From JAGPDB01 sp046331265 (lineage in GTDB: Bacteria > Actinomycetota > Acidimicrobiia > IMCC26256 > JAGPDB01): a DNA stretch of 64,000 nt. This document shows positions 26,282 to 34,103 of this stretch, one piece after another. The notes under the pieces were generated by a model, which was given only the letters and a program-made list of their open reading frames with translations, was not told the origin of the DNA and did not search any database. Within the stretch, counting starts at the first letter, position 1; the number at the start of each line of letters is the position of its first letter. The DNA is taken from positions 62,001 through 126,000 of the forward strand of contig JAXLRE010000004.1 in NCBI GenBank assembly GCA_046331265.1, given 5' to 3'. Made by a program: the position numbers and the translations under genes.

Positions 26282-26731
26282 TTATTCTTCGCCTAATGCT
26301 TTTCGCATCTCTTCAACTGTTATTTTCCCAGTTTTTAGCTTGGCATATAGCTCAAGAAGCAAATCTCTTTGGTCTTCATCAAGACCTTCTTCATGACGAA
26401 TGGAATCCATTACGTTTTGACGTTCTTGTGGATGCAAGATTCCAGCTCGCACATACAAAGTTTCAGAAGAAATTCGAAGCCCTTTTGCTATACCTTGCAA
26501 TATTTCCGCAGATGGTTTCCTTAAGCCTCGTTCTATCTGAGACAAGTATGGATTTGATATTCCCGCAAGCGATGAAAGCCGGCGCAAACTTAGTTGCGCG
26601 GTATTTCTTTGGTCACGGATAAAGTTTCCAAGATCTTTTAAACGTTGTTGCACCTCAGCAGGAACTTGATCGCGAAAAGACATTGAATCATCATTGTTGT
26701 TTTCTCTATCTTTATCGTTATCGTCGACCAT
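26282..26731 (-). CDS. XRE-family helix-turn-helix transcriptional regulator
   Basis: This 149-residue DNA-binding protein has an XRE/Cro-type HTH (about residues 32-88), with LGNFIRDQRNTAQLSLRRLS followed by SLAGISNPYLSQIERGLRKPS, the classical HTH signature. The N terminus is acidic and Asn/Asp-rich. The C-terminal part (about 100-149) is helical and may mediate dimerisation. It lies 29 bp downstream of the RsiG-like gene on the same strand, so the two are probably co-transcribed and may be functionally linked. Targets unknown. Confidence 0.9.
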   Translation of the reverse strand: MVDDNDKDRENNNDDSMSFRDQVPAEVQQRLKDLGNFIRDQRNTAQLSLRRLSSLAGISNPYLSQIERGLRKPSAEILQGIAKGLRISSETLYVRAGILHPQERQNVMDSIRHEEGLDEDQRDLLLELYAKLKTGKITVEEMRKALGEE

Positions 26732-26760
26732 TATCCCTCGCTTTGATTGGCTAAAGCTTA

Positions 26761-27291
26761 TTAAGTAGTTGTTCTGCGCGCAATTTCGCTTTCAAGTTCA
26801 TCGATGACATTATGTAGATTTTTTCTTGTATCTGAAACTTCTGTTTCAAATTCCTTTAGACCATCTATCGATTCTTGCAACTCTTCATCTGACAATACGT
26901 CAATGTTTGCTAGCGAATCATCAGATACTAAAGATTCCATACCTCTTTTAAATTCAATGGATGGCGATGGTGCAAGTATTGAAGATAAACGTGAATTTGG
27001 TGCGCTAGAGCGAGTTTCTCCACTAGCCAAAATACTTGGCAATGCAGCGATTAGATCACTTAATGATCCACCACGCTTTCTTCGGTCTACTTCAGCTTTG
27101 TATATATCTAAGCGACTTTGCGCAAGTCTACGTAAGTAACTTATTTCTGTTTCGACTTCGCGCGCTGTAGATAATAGCTCTCGGACTTCGTTTTCAGATT
27201 TATCTGCAAGCCCATTTGTGTATTCACCGCTAAGGATTATGTCGATTCGTCGGCGAAATTGTTCGTTGTTCTCTTGATCTTCTTGAGTCAT
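26761..27291 (-). CDS. rsiG: RsiG-like c-di-GMP-binding anti-sigma factor
   Basis: This 176-residue helical protein carries the RsiG signature E(x)3S(x)2R(x)3Q(x)3D exactly at E47, S51, R54, Q58 and D62. A second copy follows at E149, S153, R156, H160 and D164, with His in place of Gln. In Streptomyces, RsiG uses two such helices to bind a c-di-GMP dimer and then hold the sigma factor WhiG inactive. Helices around both motifs are separated by a Ser/Pro-rich linker (about 75-115). It is followed by an XRE regulator on the same strand. The family call rests on the double motif and is strong; the partner sigma factor is not in the window. Confidence 0.85.
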   Translation of the reverse strand: MTQEDQENNEQFRRRIDIILSGEYTNGLADKSENEVRELLSTAREVETEISYLRRLAQSRLDIYKAEVDRRKRGGSLSDLIAALPSILASGETRSSAPNSRLSSILAPSPSIEFKRGMESLVSDDSLANIDVLSDEELQESIDGLKEFETEVSDTRKNLHNVIDELESEIARRTTT

Positions 27292-27390
27292 TGCTCTACT
27301 TTCATCTTTTCTAAGAGTAGTTTAAACGCATTTATAGTCAATGTTGCGATTACAAAGGATTTTAGCCCATCAATTAAGATATAGACCATC

Positions 27391-27443
27391 ACAGGGAGCG
27401 AAGGATGAGCGCCCACGAGCAACAATCGCTATGCGTAAGTTGC
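27391..27443 (+). repeat. repeat B copy 1: conserved 15-mer plus hairpin, upstream of tRNA-Arg
   Basis: ACAGG-GAGCGAAGGATGAGCG starts at 27391; the core AGCGAAGGATGAGCG is identical at 46366 and 46431. It is followed by a hairpin with stem GCAAC (27419-27423) / GTTGC (27439-27443) and an inner CGC-TAT-GCG. The tRNA-Arg gene starts 17 bp downstream. Function unknown; see the matching copies before tRNA-Lys. Confidence 0.75.
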
Positions 27444-27459
27444 GATAAACGTGATACTA

Positions 27460-27536
27460 GCGCTCGTAGCTCAGCGGATTAGAGCATCTGACTTCGGATC
27501 AGAGGGTCGGGGGTTCGAATCCCTCCGGGCGCACCA
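27460..27536 (+). tRNA. tRNA-Arg (anticodon TCG)
   Basis: A complete cloverleaf is visible: a 7-bp acceptor stem GCGCTCG/CGGGCGC, D arm, anticodon arm TCTGA-CTTCGGA-TCAGA with anticodon TCG at 27494-27496, and T arm with GGTTCGAATCC. The discriminator is A27533 and the CCA end is encoded. It reads CGA (and possibly other CGN) arginine codons. The argF start lies 26 bp after it, on the same strand. Confidence 0.97.
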
Positions 27537-27562
27537 TATTGAAACAATAAAGGATAATTAAA

Positions 27563-28453
27563 ATGCGACACTTTATTGATATCGATGATGTCACCGATTC
27601 AGAACTTGAAGAAATTCTTGAATTATCAGAAAAAGAAAACCTAGACGCTGTCCTTGAAAGACAAAGCGTTGCTTTACTTTTTCAGAAACCATCAACAAGA
27701 ACACGTCACAGTTCTGAAGCTGCAGTAGTGCAATTAGGTGGACACCCTGTTTATACAAGACCAGAAGAAATTGGGATTGATGAAAGAGAAACTGCTGAAG
27801 ATATAGCTAAAACTCTATCGGGCTATCACAGCATTATTGCTGCACGTGTTTTCCAACATTCTATTTTAGAGAGAATGGCCGCTGCATCTAAAGTGCCGGT
27901 TATTAATTTATTAAGCGATAGTTCACATCCGATTCAAACGCTTGCTGATCTTCTAACTATTCGACAAGTATTTGGAAAATTAAATGGAATTAATATTGCA
28001 TATATTGGTGATGCAAATAATGTTGCATATTCATTAGCAGTAGGCGCAAATATGTGTGGAGCGAATTTTGTAATTTCTCATCCTGAAGTATACGGTTTCG
28101 ATACAAATACCCAAGAACAATTTATATCTAAAAAGATTGAAATCCACAGTGTGAGCAATCCTGTAGATGTGATAAAAGATGCAGACGTTATATATACAGA
28201 TGCATGGTATTCAATGGGACAGGAAGACGAGAAAGAAATCCGCACACAAGCATTTAAAAATCATCAAATAAATGAAATGCTGATGAAACAGGCGAAATAT
28301 AATGCAATTTTTATGCATTGCCTTCCTGCACATAGAGGCTACGAAGTGACAGATGAAGTGTTAGACGGTCATCAATCGAAAATTTGGGAACAAGCAGAAA
28401 ATAGAATGCATACAATGCGAGGCTTGCTTTATTTCTTAAAGAACAATGGCTGA
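27563..28453 (+). CDS. argF: ornithine carbamoyltransferase
   Basis: ArgF forms citrulline from ornithine and carbamoyl phosphate. The 296-residue protein contains the carbamoyl-phosphate motif KPSTRTRHSSE, the HPIQTLADLLT block, YIGDANNVAYS, a DAWYSMGQ ornithine loop, and HCLPAHRGYEVTDEV. It is slightly shorter than the common 305-330 residues. An AAAGGA sequence sits 8 nt before the ATG. It directly follows tRNA-Arg with no terminator between them, and precedes the RNHCP gene with an 8-bp overlap. The other arginine genes of the window (argB-D-C-J) are 2-6 kb away on the other strand. Confidence 0.96.
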   Translation: MRHFIDIDDVTDSELEEILELSEKENLDAVLERQSVALLFQKPSTRTRHSSEAAVVQLGGHPVYTRPEEIGIDERETAEDIAKTLSGYHSIIAARVFQHSILERMAAASKVPVINLLSDSSHPIQTLADLLTIRQVFGKLNGINIAYIGDANNVAYSLAVGANMCGANFVISHPEVYGFDTNTQEQFISKKIEIHSVSNPVDVIKDADVIYTDAWYSMGQEDEKEIRTQAFKNHQINEMLMKQAKYNAIFMHCLPAHRGYEVTDEVLDGHQSKIWEQAENRMHTMRGLLYFLKNNG

Positions 28454-28742
28454 AAACTTTAAACGAAACGTTGAAGACTTTACTTGTCTAAATTGTGGAG
28501 AAACAGTACACGGAAATGGCTATACAGACCATTGTCCTAAATGTCTTTACTCGCAGCATGTAGATGTAAACCCTGGCGATAGAGCAGCTCTAGAAACTTG
28601 TGGTGGCTTAATGAAACCTATAAATATTGCTCCGATAAAGGGCGGTTACAAAATTTTTTATACATGTGAAAAATGTGGTTACGAGCATTCAAATAAGTCG
28701 TCTCATAATGACGATATATCTTCATTTATCGAAACATTATGA
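28446..28742 (+). CDS. RNHCP-domain zinc-ribbon protein
   Basis: This 98-residue protein matches the RNHCP family of small zinc-binding proteins of unknown function. The pattern is FTCLNCGETV, then HCPKCLYSQHVDVNPGDR, then YTCEKCGYEHSNKSSHND; the paired CxxC motifs form two likely zinc ribbons. It overlaps the end of argF by 8 bp, and its 3' end overlaps the opposite-strand EamA gene by 40 bp. Confidence 0.9.
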   Translation: MAENFKRNVEDFTCLNCGETVHGNGYTDHCPKCLYSQHVDVNPGDRAALETCGGLMKPINIAPIKGGYKIFYTCEKCGYEHSNKSSHNDDISSFIETL

Positions 28743-29629
28743 TCTTGTTTTTTCTTAGCTTTAGTGAATAGGTTTAAAGACGAACCAATGATTACAAATA
28801 TTAAACCCAAGAAGTAAGTTGGCTTTACACTCTCGTTTAAAAAAGCAATCGACATTATTAAAACAAACAAAGGTTGAAAGTAAAAAAAGATTACATTGGC
28901 TGACGAGTGAATTAATGCAATACTTTTTTGAAAAACCACATACTGACCTATTGTGCCGATTAAAGCAATTCCGACTAAATATATAAACACAATTGAATTA
29001 AAGTTTTTCTCTGTTTGTATTCCATTTGAAAATAAAACTAATGGAATTGAAAATATTAATGACAGCAATATCGATTGAAAACTTAAATTATATGGAGAGA
29101 ATTGGTGCCCTATTTTTTGTACAAGCACACTGTACATTGCTACTGAAGAACTTGCTAGAAGAATGAAGATTACCCCAATAAGTTCTATTTTCTGATCACT
29201 GTGTTTTCCAAGAGAAGGAAGAATAACTACGACAGCACCAAGATATCCAACAACTATACCGACTATCTTTAGTAATGAAATTTTTTCTCTGAATATTGCA
29301 AAAAGAAAAATAGTAGCTTCGACTGGGACAAGACTATAAAAAATTGGCGATATATGCGCCGGAATAAATTTTATAGCTAACATAAAAAATACAAAATTCA
29401 AGGAACCAAATAATGCAATCATTATTGTTTGCTTAGTAAAAACTAATTTGGTTTTCTTAATAGTAAAAATAACTATCGTAATAAGAATTATTGAGGTAAC
29501 CATCCGCGAAAACAAAGCAAAAGATGGAGTTAGGTATTCAAGTATTAATTTTGAAAAAATTGGTACACAAGCGCCGCAAAATGATGCAATGAGACTAAGT
29601 ATTATTCCTTCTGATTTTTTGTTTTCCAT
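28703..29629 (-). CDS. EamA/DMT-family transporter
   Basis: This 308-residue inner-membrane protein has ten predicted transmembrane helices arranged as two EamA repeats, the hallmark of the drug/metabolite transporter superfamily. It opens with SEGIILSLIASFCGACVPIFSK, and the second repeat contains the LLASSSVAMYSVLVQ region. The substrate cannot be told from sequence; family members export amino acids, nucleobases or drugs. Its C-terminal end overlaps the RNHCP gene by 40 bp in convergent orientation. The upstream side has repeat A copy 2 and argJ. Confidence 0.88.
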   Translation of the reverse strand: MENKKSEGIILSLIASFCGACVPIFSKLILEYLTPSFALFSRMVTSIILITIVIFTIKKTKLVFTKQTIMIALFGSLNFVFFMLAIKFIPAHISPIFYSLVPVEATIFLFAIFREKISLLKIVGIVVGYLGAVVVILPSLGKHSDQKIELIGVIFILLASSSVAMYSVLVQKIGHQFSPYNLSFQSILLSLIFSIPLVLFSNGIQTEKNFNSIVFIYLVGIALIGTIGQYVVFQKSIALIHSSANVIFFYFQPLFVLIMSIAFLNESVKPTYFLGLIFVIIGSSLNLFTKAKKKQDHNVSINEDISSL

Positions 29630-29683
29630 AAATTTTCAAGCAGTGTATCACCAATAAGGTTGCTTTTCGTTACGAATAAATTT

Positions 29684-29734
29684 GTGTTTGCGGGATTTTG
29701 CATCGAAAAACGATAGTTTTTCGACCCAACACGG
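29684..29734 (+). repeat. 51-bp dispersed hairpin repeat A, copy 2
   Basis: Copy 2 of repeat A, differing from copies 1 and 3 at 3 of 51 positions (C for T at position 8, GC for CT at 17-18). The 9-bp stem with GATA loop is unchanged. It lies 11 bp beyond the argJ stop and upstream of the EamA gene, where a terminator for the arg operon would be expected. Confidence 0.85.
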
Positions 29735-29744
29735 GAAAGAGGGG

Positions 29745-30938
29745 TTAGGAGGTGCCCATGTTCTCTTCGACGTAACCATAGGTTAAGTCGTTTGTATAAA
29801 TCCAGCCTTTGCCATCACCTATACCAAGATCCGCTTTGAGATCGATATCTCTATGCTCCATGTATTCTTTTAACTTAGAAGCTTGGTCATCATCGTAACT
29901 TTCTAAAAGTGATTCGCCATTTTTTAAAACAACATGATCACCATAAGCAATTGTTAATCTAGAAAAATCATAATCAATTCCACTTGCGCCTAATTCGCTA
30001 GCAACTCGGCCCCAATATGGATCTTTACCGAACCATGAACATTTAACAAGCTGGCAGTTAGCTACCCGCCTTGCCCCATGATTAGCTTGTTCATCATTGG
30101 TCGCTCCAGATACAGAAATTTTCACTGTTTTAGTTGAGCCTTCTGCATCGTCACACATTTGCTTAGCAAGAGACTGACAAGCTTTTATCAAAGCACTTTC
30201 AAATGAATCTTTTTCAATCTCATTCGACATTTCACTCGACATAACAAGCACAGTGTCATTTGTCGACTGTGCACCATCAACAGTTAATTTATTAAAACTA
30301 TTAGATGCTGCAACCCTTAGTGAATTTTGCAACACATCTTTTGATACTTTCGCATCAGTAGTCAAAAATGCCAACATAGTTGCCATATTTGGCTGCAACA
30401 TTGCGGCACCTTTAGCAATAGCCCCAATAGAAAATTCGTTACCATTAGAATCCGTAAAAACTTCAAAAAATGTTTTTTCAACAGTGTCTGTTGTCATAAT
30501 TGCTTTCGCTGCAATATTTCCTCCGTCTACATTTGATGTAGAAATTACTTGTGGAATTTTGCTCGTAATTTTTTCTATTGGTAGTTGATAACCAATCCAA
30601 CCAGTCGAGCAAACTCCAATTTGGAAATCTTCAACGTTCAATTCTTTTGCACATGCTTTTGCCATAAGAACAGCATTTTCATAACCTTGTTTTCCAGTTG
30701 CAGCATTAGCGTTACCGCTATTTACAATTACACCAGCAATTCGGTTATTACTTTTCTCTAAGTTTTCTCTAGTCAAAGTAACCGGCGCGGCACAAAGCTT
30801 GTTTGACGTAAACACACCAGCTGCAAGTACAGGTTCTTTTGATTCGCTTCCTATAAATGCAAGATCTAGTTTGTCTTCACCTTTTATATCTGCGCTTGTT
30901 CCAAATGCAATGAAACCTTTAACCGATGTAACTGACAT
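29745..30938 (-). CDS. argJ: bifunctional ornithine acetyltransferase / N-acetylglutamate synthase
   Basis: ArgJ transfers acetyl groups from N-acetylornithine to glutamate, closing the cyclic arginine pathway. The 397-residue precursor contains the autoproteolysis motif KGAAMLQPNMATMLAFLTTDA with the cleavage threonine in MATML. Other blocks are GVIVNSGNANAATG near residue 70 and the C-terminal DYDFSRLTIAYGDHVV. It ends the argB-argD-argC-argJ directon, and repeat A copy 2 lies just after it. Length and motifs are normal. Confidence 0.96.
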   Translation of the reverse strand: MSVTSVKGFIAFGTSADIKGEDKLDLAFIGSESKEPVLAAGVFTSNKLCAAPVTLTRENLEKSNNRIAGVIVNSGNANAATGKQGYENAVLMAKACAKELNVEDFQIGVCSTGWIGYQLPIEKITSKIPQVISTSNVDGGNIAAKAIMTTDTVEKTFFEVFTDSNGNEFSIGAIAKGAAMLQPNMATMLAFLTTDAKVSKDVLQNSLRVAASNSFNKLTVDGAQSTNDTVLVMSSEMSNEIEKDSFESALIKACQSLAKQMCDDAEGSTKTVKISVSGATNDEQANHGARRVANCQLVKCSWFGKDPYWGRVASELGASGIDYDFSRLTIAYGDHVVLKNGESLLESYDDDQASKLKEYMEHRDIDLKADLGIGDGKGWIYTNDLTYGYVEENMGTS

Positions 30939-30954
30939 TTTCCCCGCCTATTAA

Positions 30955-31971
30955 TTATGGATATAAAGAAATACTATTGAGCCCCAAAGTCTCATCTAAA
31001 CCTAATGAAATATTCGCGCATTGAATAGCTTGACCTGCAGCACCTTTGATTAAATTATCAATCGCACTCAAAGCAACGATATATCCCGTTCTCTGATCAT
31101 AAAACGCGCTCACAAAACAATTATTTGATCCTGTAACTTGCTTTGTTTGAACCGGACTATCACTTATATGAACGAATGGTTCGCTGCCATATTGTTGTTT
31201 ATATATATCGTTCAAATCTTCACGTGAAATATTTTTGTCACACTTAATATAAGAAGTGGCCAATATTCCTCTCGACATAGGCAAAAGATGCGGAGTAAAT
31301 AGAACTTCAACACCTAACTCTTTTTTAATTTCAGGTGTATGCCTATGATCAATTAAGCCATAAGCTTTGTAATTTGAATCTACATTCCCAAAAATCGTTG
31401 TTTCAGTAGGGTTCACACCTGCGCCAGAAACCCCAGATGCAGCGTCGACTATCACACAATCAGCACTTAATAACCCAGCATCGACAAATGGTTTAACACC
31501 CAAAATAGAGGCTGTAGGGTAACAACCAGGAGCTGCAATATATTTAGTATTCGCAATACGCTCACGGTGATATTCAGGTAAACCATAAATGAAATCAGAT
31601 TGTTTATCTTTATTTAAATGTGGAGTTAAATACCAAGTTTCAAATGTATCAGTATCTTCAAATCTAAAGTCGGCAGAAAGATCGACAATAGTGGCATCAT
31701 TGTTTTTTAGACCTAAAACAATTTGTTGACTTTGAGTATGAGGCAATGCCAAAAAAACTATATCTGCATCATCAATGTCTGCTTCGTTTTGTGAAAGAAA
31801 TTTTTTATCTTCCAACAAATGTGCAAAATTAGGAAAAGAAGATGAAATGTTTGTTCCAGCTTTTGAAAAAGCAAAAATATTATTTAGCTCAAATTCAGGA
31901 TGTGAAAGAACAAGGCGAACAAGTTCTCCGCCGACATAACCCGAAGCTCCAACAATATTTACTTTCTTCAT
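30955..31971 (-). CDS. argC: N-acetyl-gamma-glutamyl-phosphate reductase
   Basis: ArgC makes N-acetylglutamate semialdehyde. The 338-residue protein starts KVNIVGASGYVGGELVRLV (NADP-binding). The catalytic cysteine is in YIAAPGCYPTASILGVKPF. DAASGVSGAGVNP and FTPHLLPMSRGILAT are further family blocks. It lies 16 bp upstream of argJ and 2 bp downstream of argD. Confidence 0.96.
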   Translation of the reverse strand: MKKVNIVGASGYVGGELVRLVLSHPEFELNNIFAFSKAGTNISSSFPNFAHLLEDKKFLSQNEADIDDADIVFLALPHTQSQQIVLGLKNNDATIVDLSADFRFEDTDTFETWYLTPHLNKDKQSDFIYGLPEYHRERIANTKYIAAPGCYPTASILGVKPFVDAGLLSADCVIVDAASGVSGAGVNPTETTIFGNVDSNYKAYGLIDHRHTPEIKKELGVEVLFTPHLLPMSRGILATSYIKCDKNISREDLNDIYKQQYGSEPFVHISDSPVQTKQVTGSNNCFVSAFYDQRTGYIVALSAIDNLIKGAAGQAIQCANISLGLDETLGLNSISLYP

Positions 31972-31973
31972 TT

Positions 31974-33137
31974 CTATCCCGCCATAGACTTTTTCAATAT
32001 CTCTACTGCCTCATTAATATGATTTTTCTCAATAATTAATGGTGGAGCAATTCTAATTGTTGACGCCGACGTAGCGTTAATTACAAGGCCGAGATCAAAG
32101 GCTCTTTGTACAACATCGTTTGCATCAATATTTAATTCTGGTTTTACATCACAGCCAATCAATAGTCCTGAAGAACGGACTTCAGAAAAAAGACCTGTTG
32201 AATTTAACATCTCAGAGAAATATTGCCCCAAAGAAGCAGTTTTAGAAGCAAGATCTTGATCTTCCATAATTTTAAAAACTTCATTTACAACACTAAGAGC
32301 TAAAGCATTTCCGCCAAAAGTAGAACCATGATCGCCTGGTTTCACATGGTTGGAAACTTTGTTATTCACCCAACATGCACCTACAGGAAACCCGTTGCCT
32401 AATGCTTTCGCCATAGTTATGATATCGGGCCTAATTGAATAGTTTTGAAAACCAAACCATTCACCTGTGCGACACATACCTGTTTGGACTTCATCAACTA
32501 TCAGCAACAAATCATGTTCGATACATAAGTTTTGGACTTGCTCAATAAATTCATTACTGCAAATCTGTACTCCATTTTCGCCCTGAACAACTTCAAGCAT
32601 CACAGCGACTGTTTCATCGTTAATTAGTTTTTTTACCGAATCAATATTGTTAATTTCAAAATAATCAAAGTAATCAGGTAGTGGTAAAAATTTTTCGTGT
32701 TTTGTGCTCTGTCCAGTAGCACTTAATGTTGCAATAGTTCGTCCATGAAAGGATCCAAGCGCAGTTAAAAACTTATAGCGTTTATTTTCACCATATAGTT
32801 TTGCCATCTTCAGTGCACATTCGTTGGCTTCAGCACCAGAGTTTGTGAAGAAAACATTTCCATGTACGTCATCAGAGATATTTATCTTCTCATTGATTTT
32901 GCTAGCTACTTTTTGTGTGAACTCATTTTCAAAATAATTAGAAACATGCATTAATTTTGAGCTCTGATCAGAAATTATTTTATTTAATTGTGGATTAGAG
33001 TGTCCTAAAGATACAACTGCAATTCCGCTTAAAAAATCTAAATACTTATTACCTTCAGCATCAAATAAATAAACGCCTTCGCCTTGAACAAACTTTGCTT
33101 TAGGCTGGGGATACGTATTTAATAAATAAGAATCCAC
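31974..33137 (-). CDS. argD: acetylornithine aminotransferase
   Basis: ArgD is a PLP enzyme converting N-acetylglutamate semialdehyde to N-acetylornithine; many members also act on succinyldiaminopimelate in lysine synthesis. The 387-residue protein has GSFHGRTIATLSATGQ, the aspartate region LLIVDEVQTGMCRTG, the PLP-lysine segment ITMAKALGNGFPVGA, and GDHGSTFGGNALA. It lies 2 bp after argB and 2 bp before argC. Confidence 0.95.
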   Translation of the reverse strand: MDSYLLNTYPQPKAKFVQGEGVYLFDAEGNKYLDFLSGIAVVSLGHSNPQLNKIISDQSSKLMHVSNYFENEFTQKVASKINEKINISDDVHGNVFFTNSGAEANECALKMAKLYGENKRYKFLTALGSFHGRTIATLSATGQSTKHEKFLPLPDYFDYFEINNIDSVKKLINDETVAVMLEVVQGENGVQICSNEFIEQVQNLCIEHDLLLIVDEVQTGMCRTGEWFGFQNYSIRPDIITMAKALGNGFPVGACWVNNKVSNHVKPGDHGSTFGGNALALSVVNEVFKIMEDQDLASKTASLGQYFSEMLNSTGLFSEVRSSGLLIGCDVKPELNIDANDVVQRAFDLGLVINATSASTIRIAPPLIIEKNHINEAVEILKKSMAG

Positions 33138-33139
33138 AC

Positions 33140-33991
33140 TTAACCTTCAACAAACATTGTGCCAATACCAGCATCAGAAAACAGTTCTACAAGAAGTGAA
33201 TGTCTTACTCGTCCGTCAATAATATGAGATTTTTCTACTCCTGCATCAACAGCATCCAGACATGATTTAATTTTTGGAATCATTCCAGACGATATGACAT
33301 CAGAACCGATCAGTTTTTTAGCTTCACCCGATGTAATTTCTGAAATAACTGACTCTGGATTATCTACATCTTTTAGAAGCCCAGGAATATTAGACATGAT
33401 GATTAGTTTTTTTGCTCGAAGCCCAATAGCAATTGCACATGCAGCTTGGTCGGCATTTATATTCAGCGATTGACCATCTTCATTAATTCCAATAGGTGCA
33501 ATCACTGGGATAAATTCTTTATCAAAAAGATCATTCAAAATTGAAGCGTCAATAGAGTCAGGTGTGCCAACAAGACCAAATTTTTCGTCACGAATATGTG
33601 CTGTAATTAATCGTCCATCTTCACCTGTCATACCAATAGCATGCGAACCATGTTGATTAATTGCGCTGACTATCTCTCGTCCAACCTGGCCAACTAAAAC
33701 CATTCGAGCAACATTTAAAGTCGGCTCGTCAGTTACACGCAAACCATCAACAAATTTTGGCTCTAACCCATGTGCTTTCATAGCCTCATCAACTTGTGGG
33801 CCTCCACCATGTACAACAACAACGTTGATACCAACTGTTCTTAAAAATACGATGTCATCCGCAAATGAATCAAGCTCAGGTCCAACCTTATGGGCATTTC
33901 CGCCATATTTAACAACAACAGTCTCGCCATGAAACTCTTTTATGTATTCGAGGGCATCAATTAAGGCATTGGATCTTTCTTCAGGAGTCAT
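33140..33991 (-). CDS. argB: acetylglutamate kinase
   Basis: ArgB phosphorylates N-acetylglutamate. The 283-residue protein carries VVKYGGNAHK near the N terminus, the VVVHGGGPQVDEAM loop, and NINADQAACAIAIGLRA. It heads the arg directon on the minus strand and is divergent from typA across a 112-bp gap. The N-terminal arm expected in arginine-sensitive hexameric kinases may be present as about 20 residues; feedback inhibition is therefore possible but not shown. Confidence 0.96.
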   Translation of the reverse strand: MTPEERSNALIDALEYIKEFHGETVVVKYGGNAHKVGPELDSFADDIVFLRTVGINVVVVHGGGPQVDEAMKAHGLEPKFVDGLRVTDEPTLNVARMVLVGQVGREIVSAINQHGSHAIGMTGEDGRLITAHIRDEKFGLVGTPDSIDASILNDLFDKEFIPVIAPIGINEDGQSLNINADQAACAIAIGLRAKKLIIMSNIPGLLKDVDNPESVISEITSGEAKKLIGSDVISSGMIPKIKSCLDAVDAGVEKSHIIDGRVRHSLLVELFSDAGIGTMFVEG

Positions 33992-34103
33992 TCATCTAGA
34001 TTAGTTTTTAGCGAGATATACGCACAAGTATGTTCATTTGCGATAAACAGCAACAATTATGAGAGAATATAAGCTTGTCTAAATTTAATGAAAGCAACTA
34101 TTA

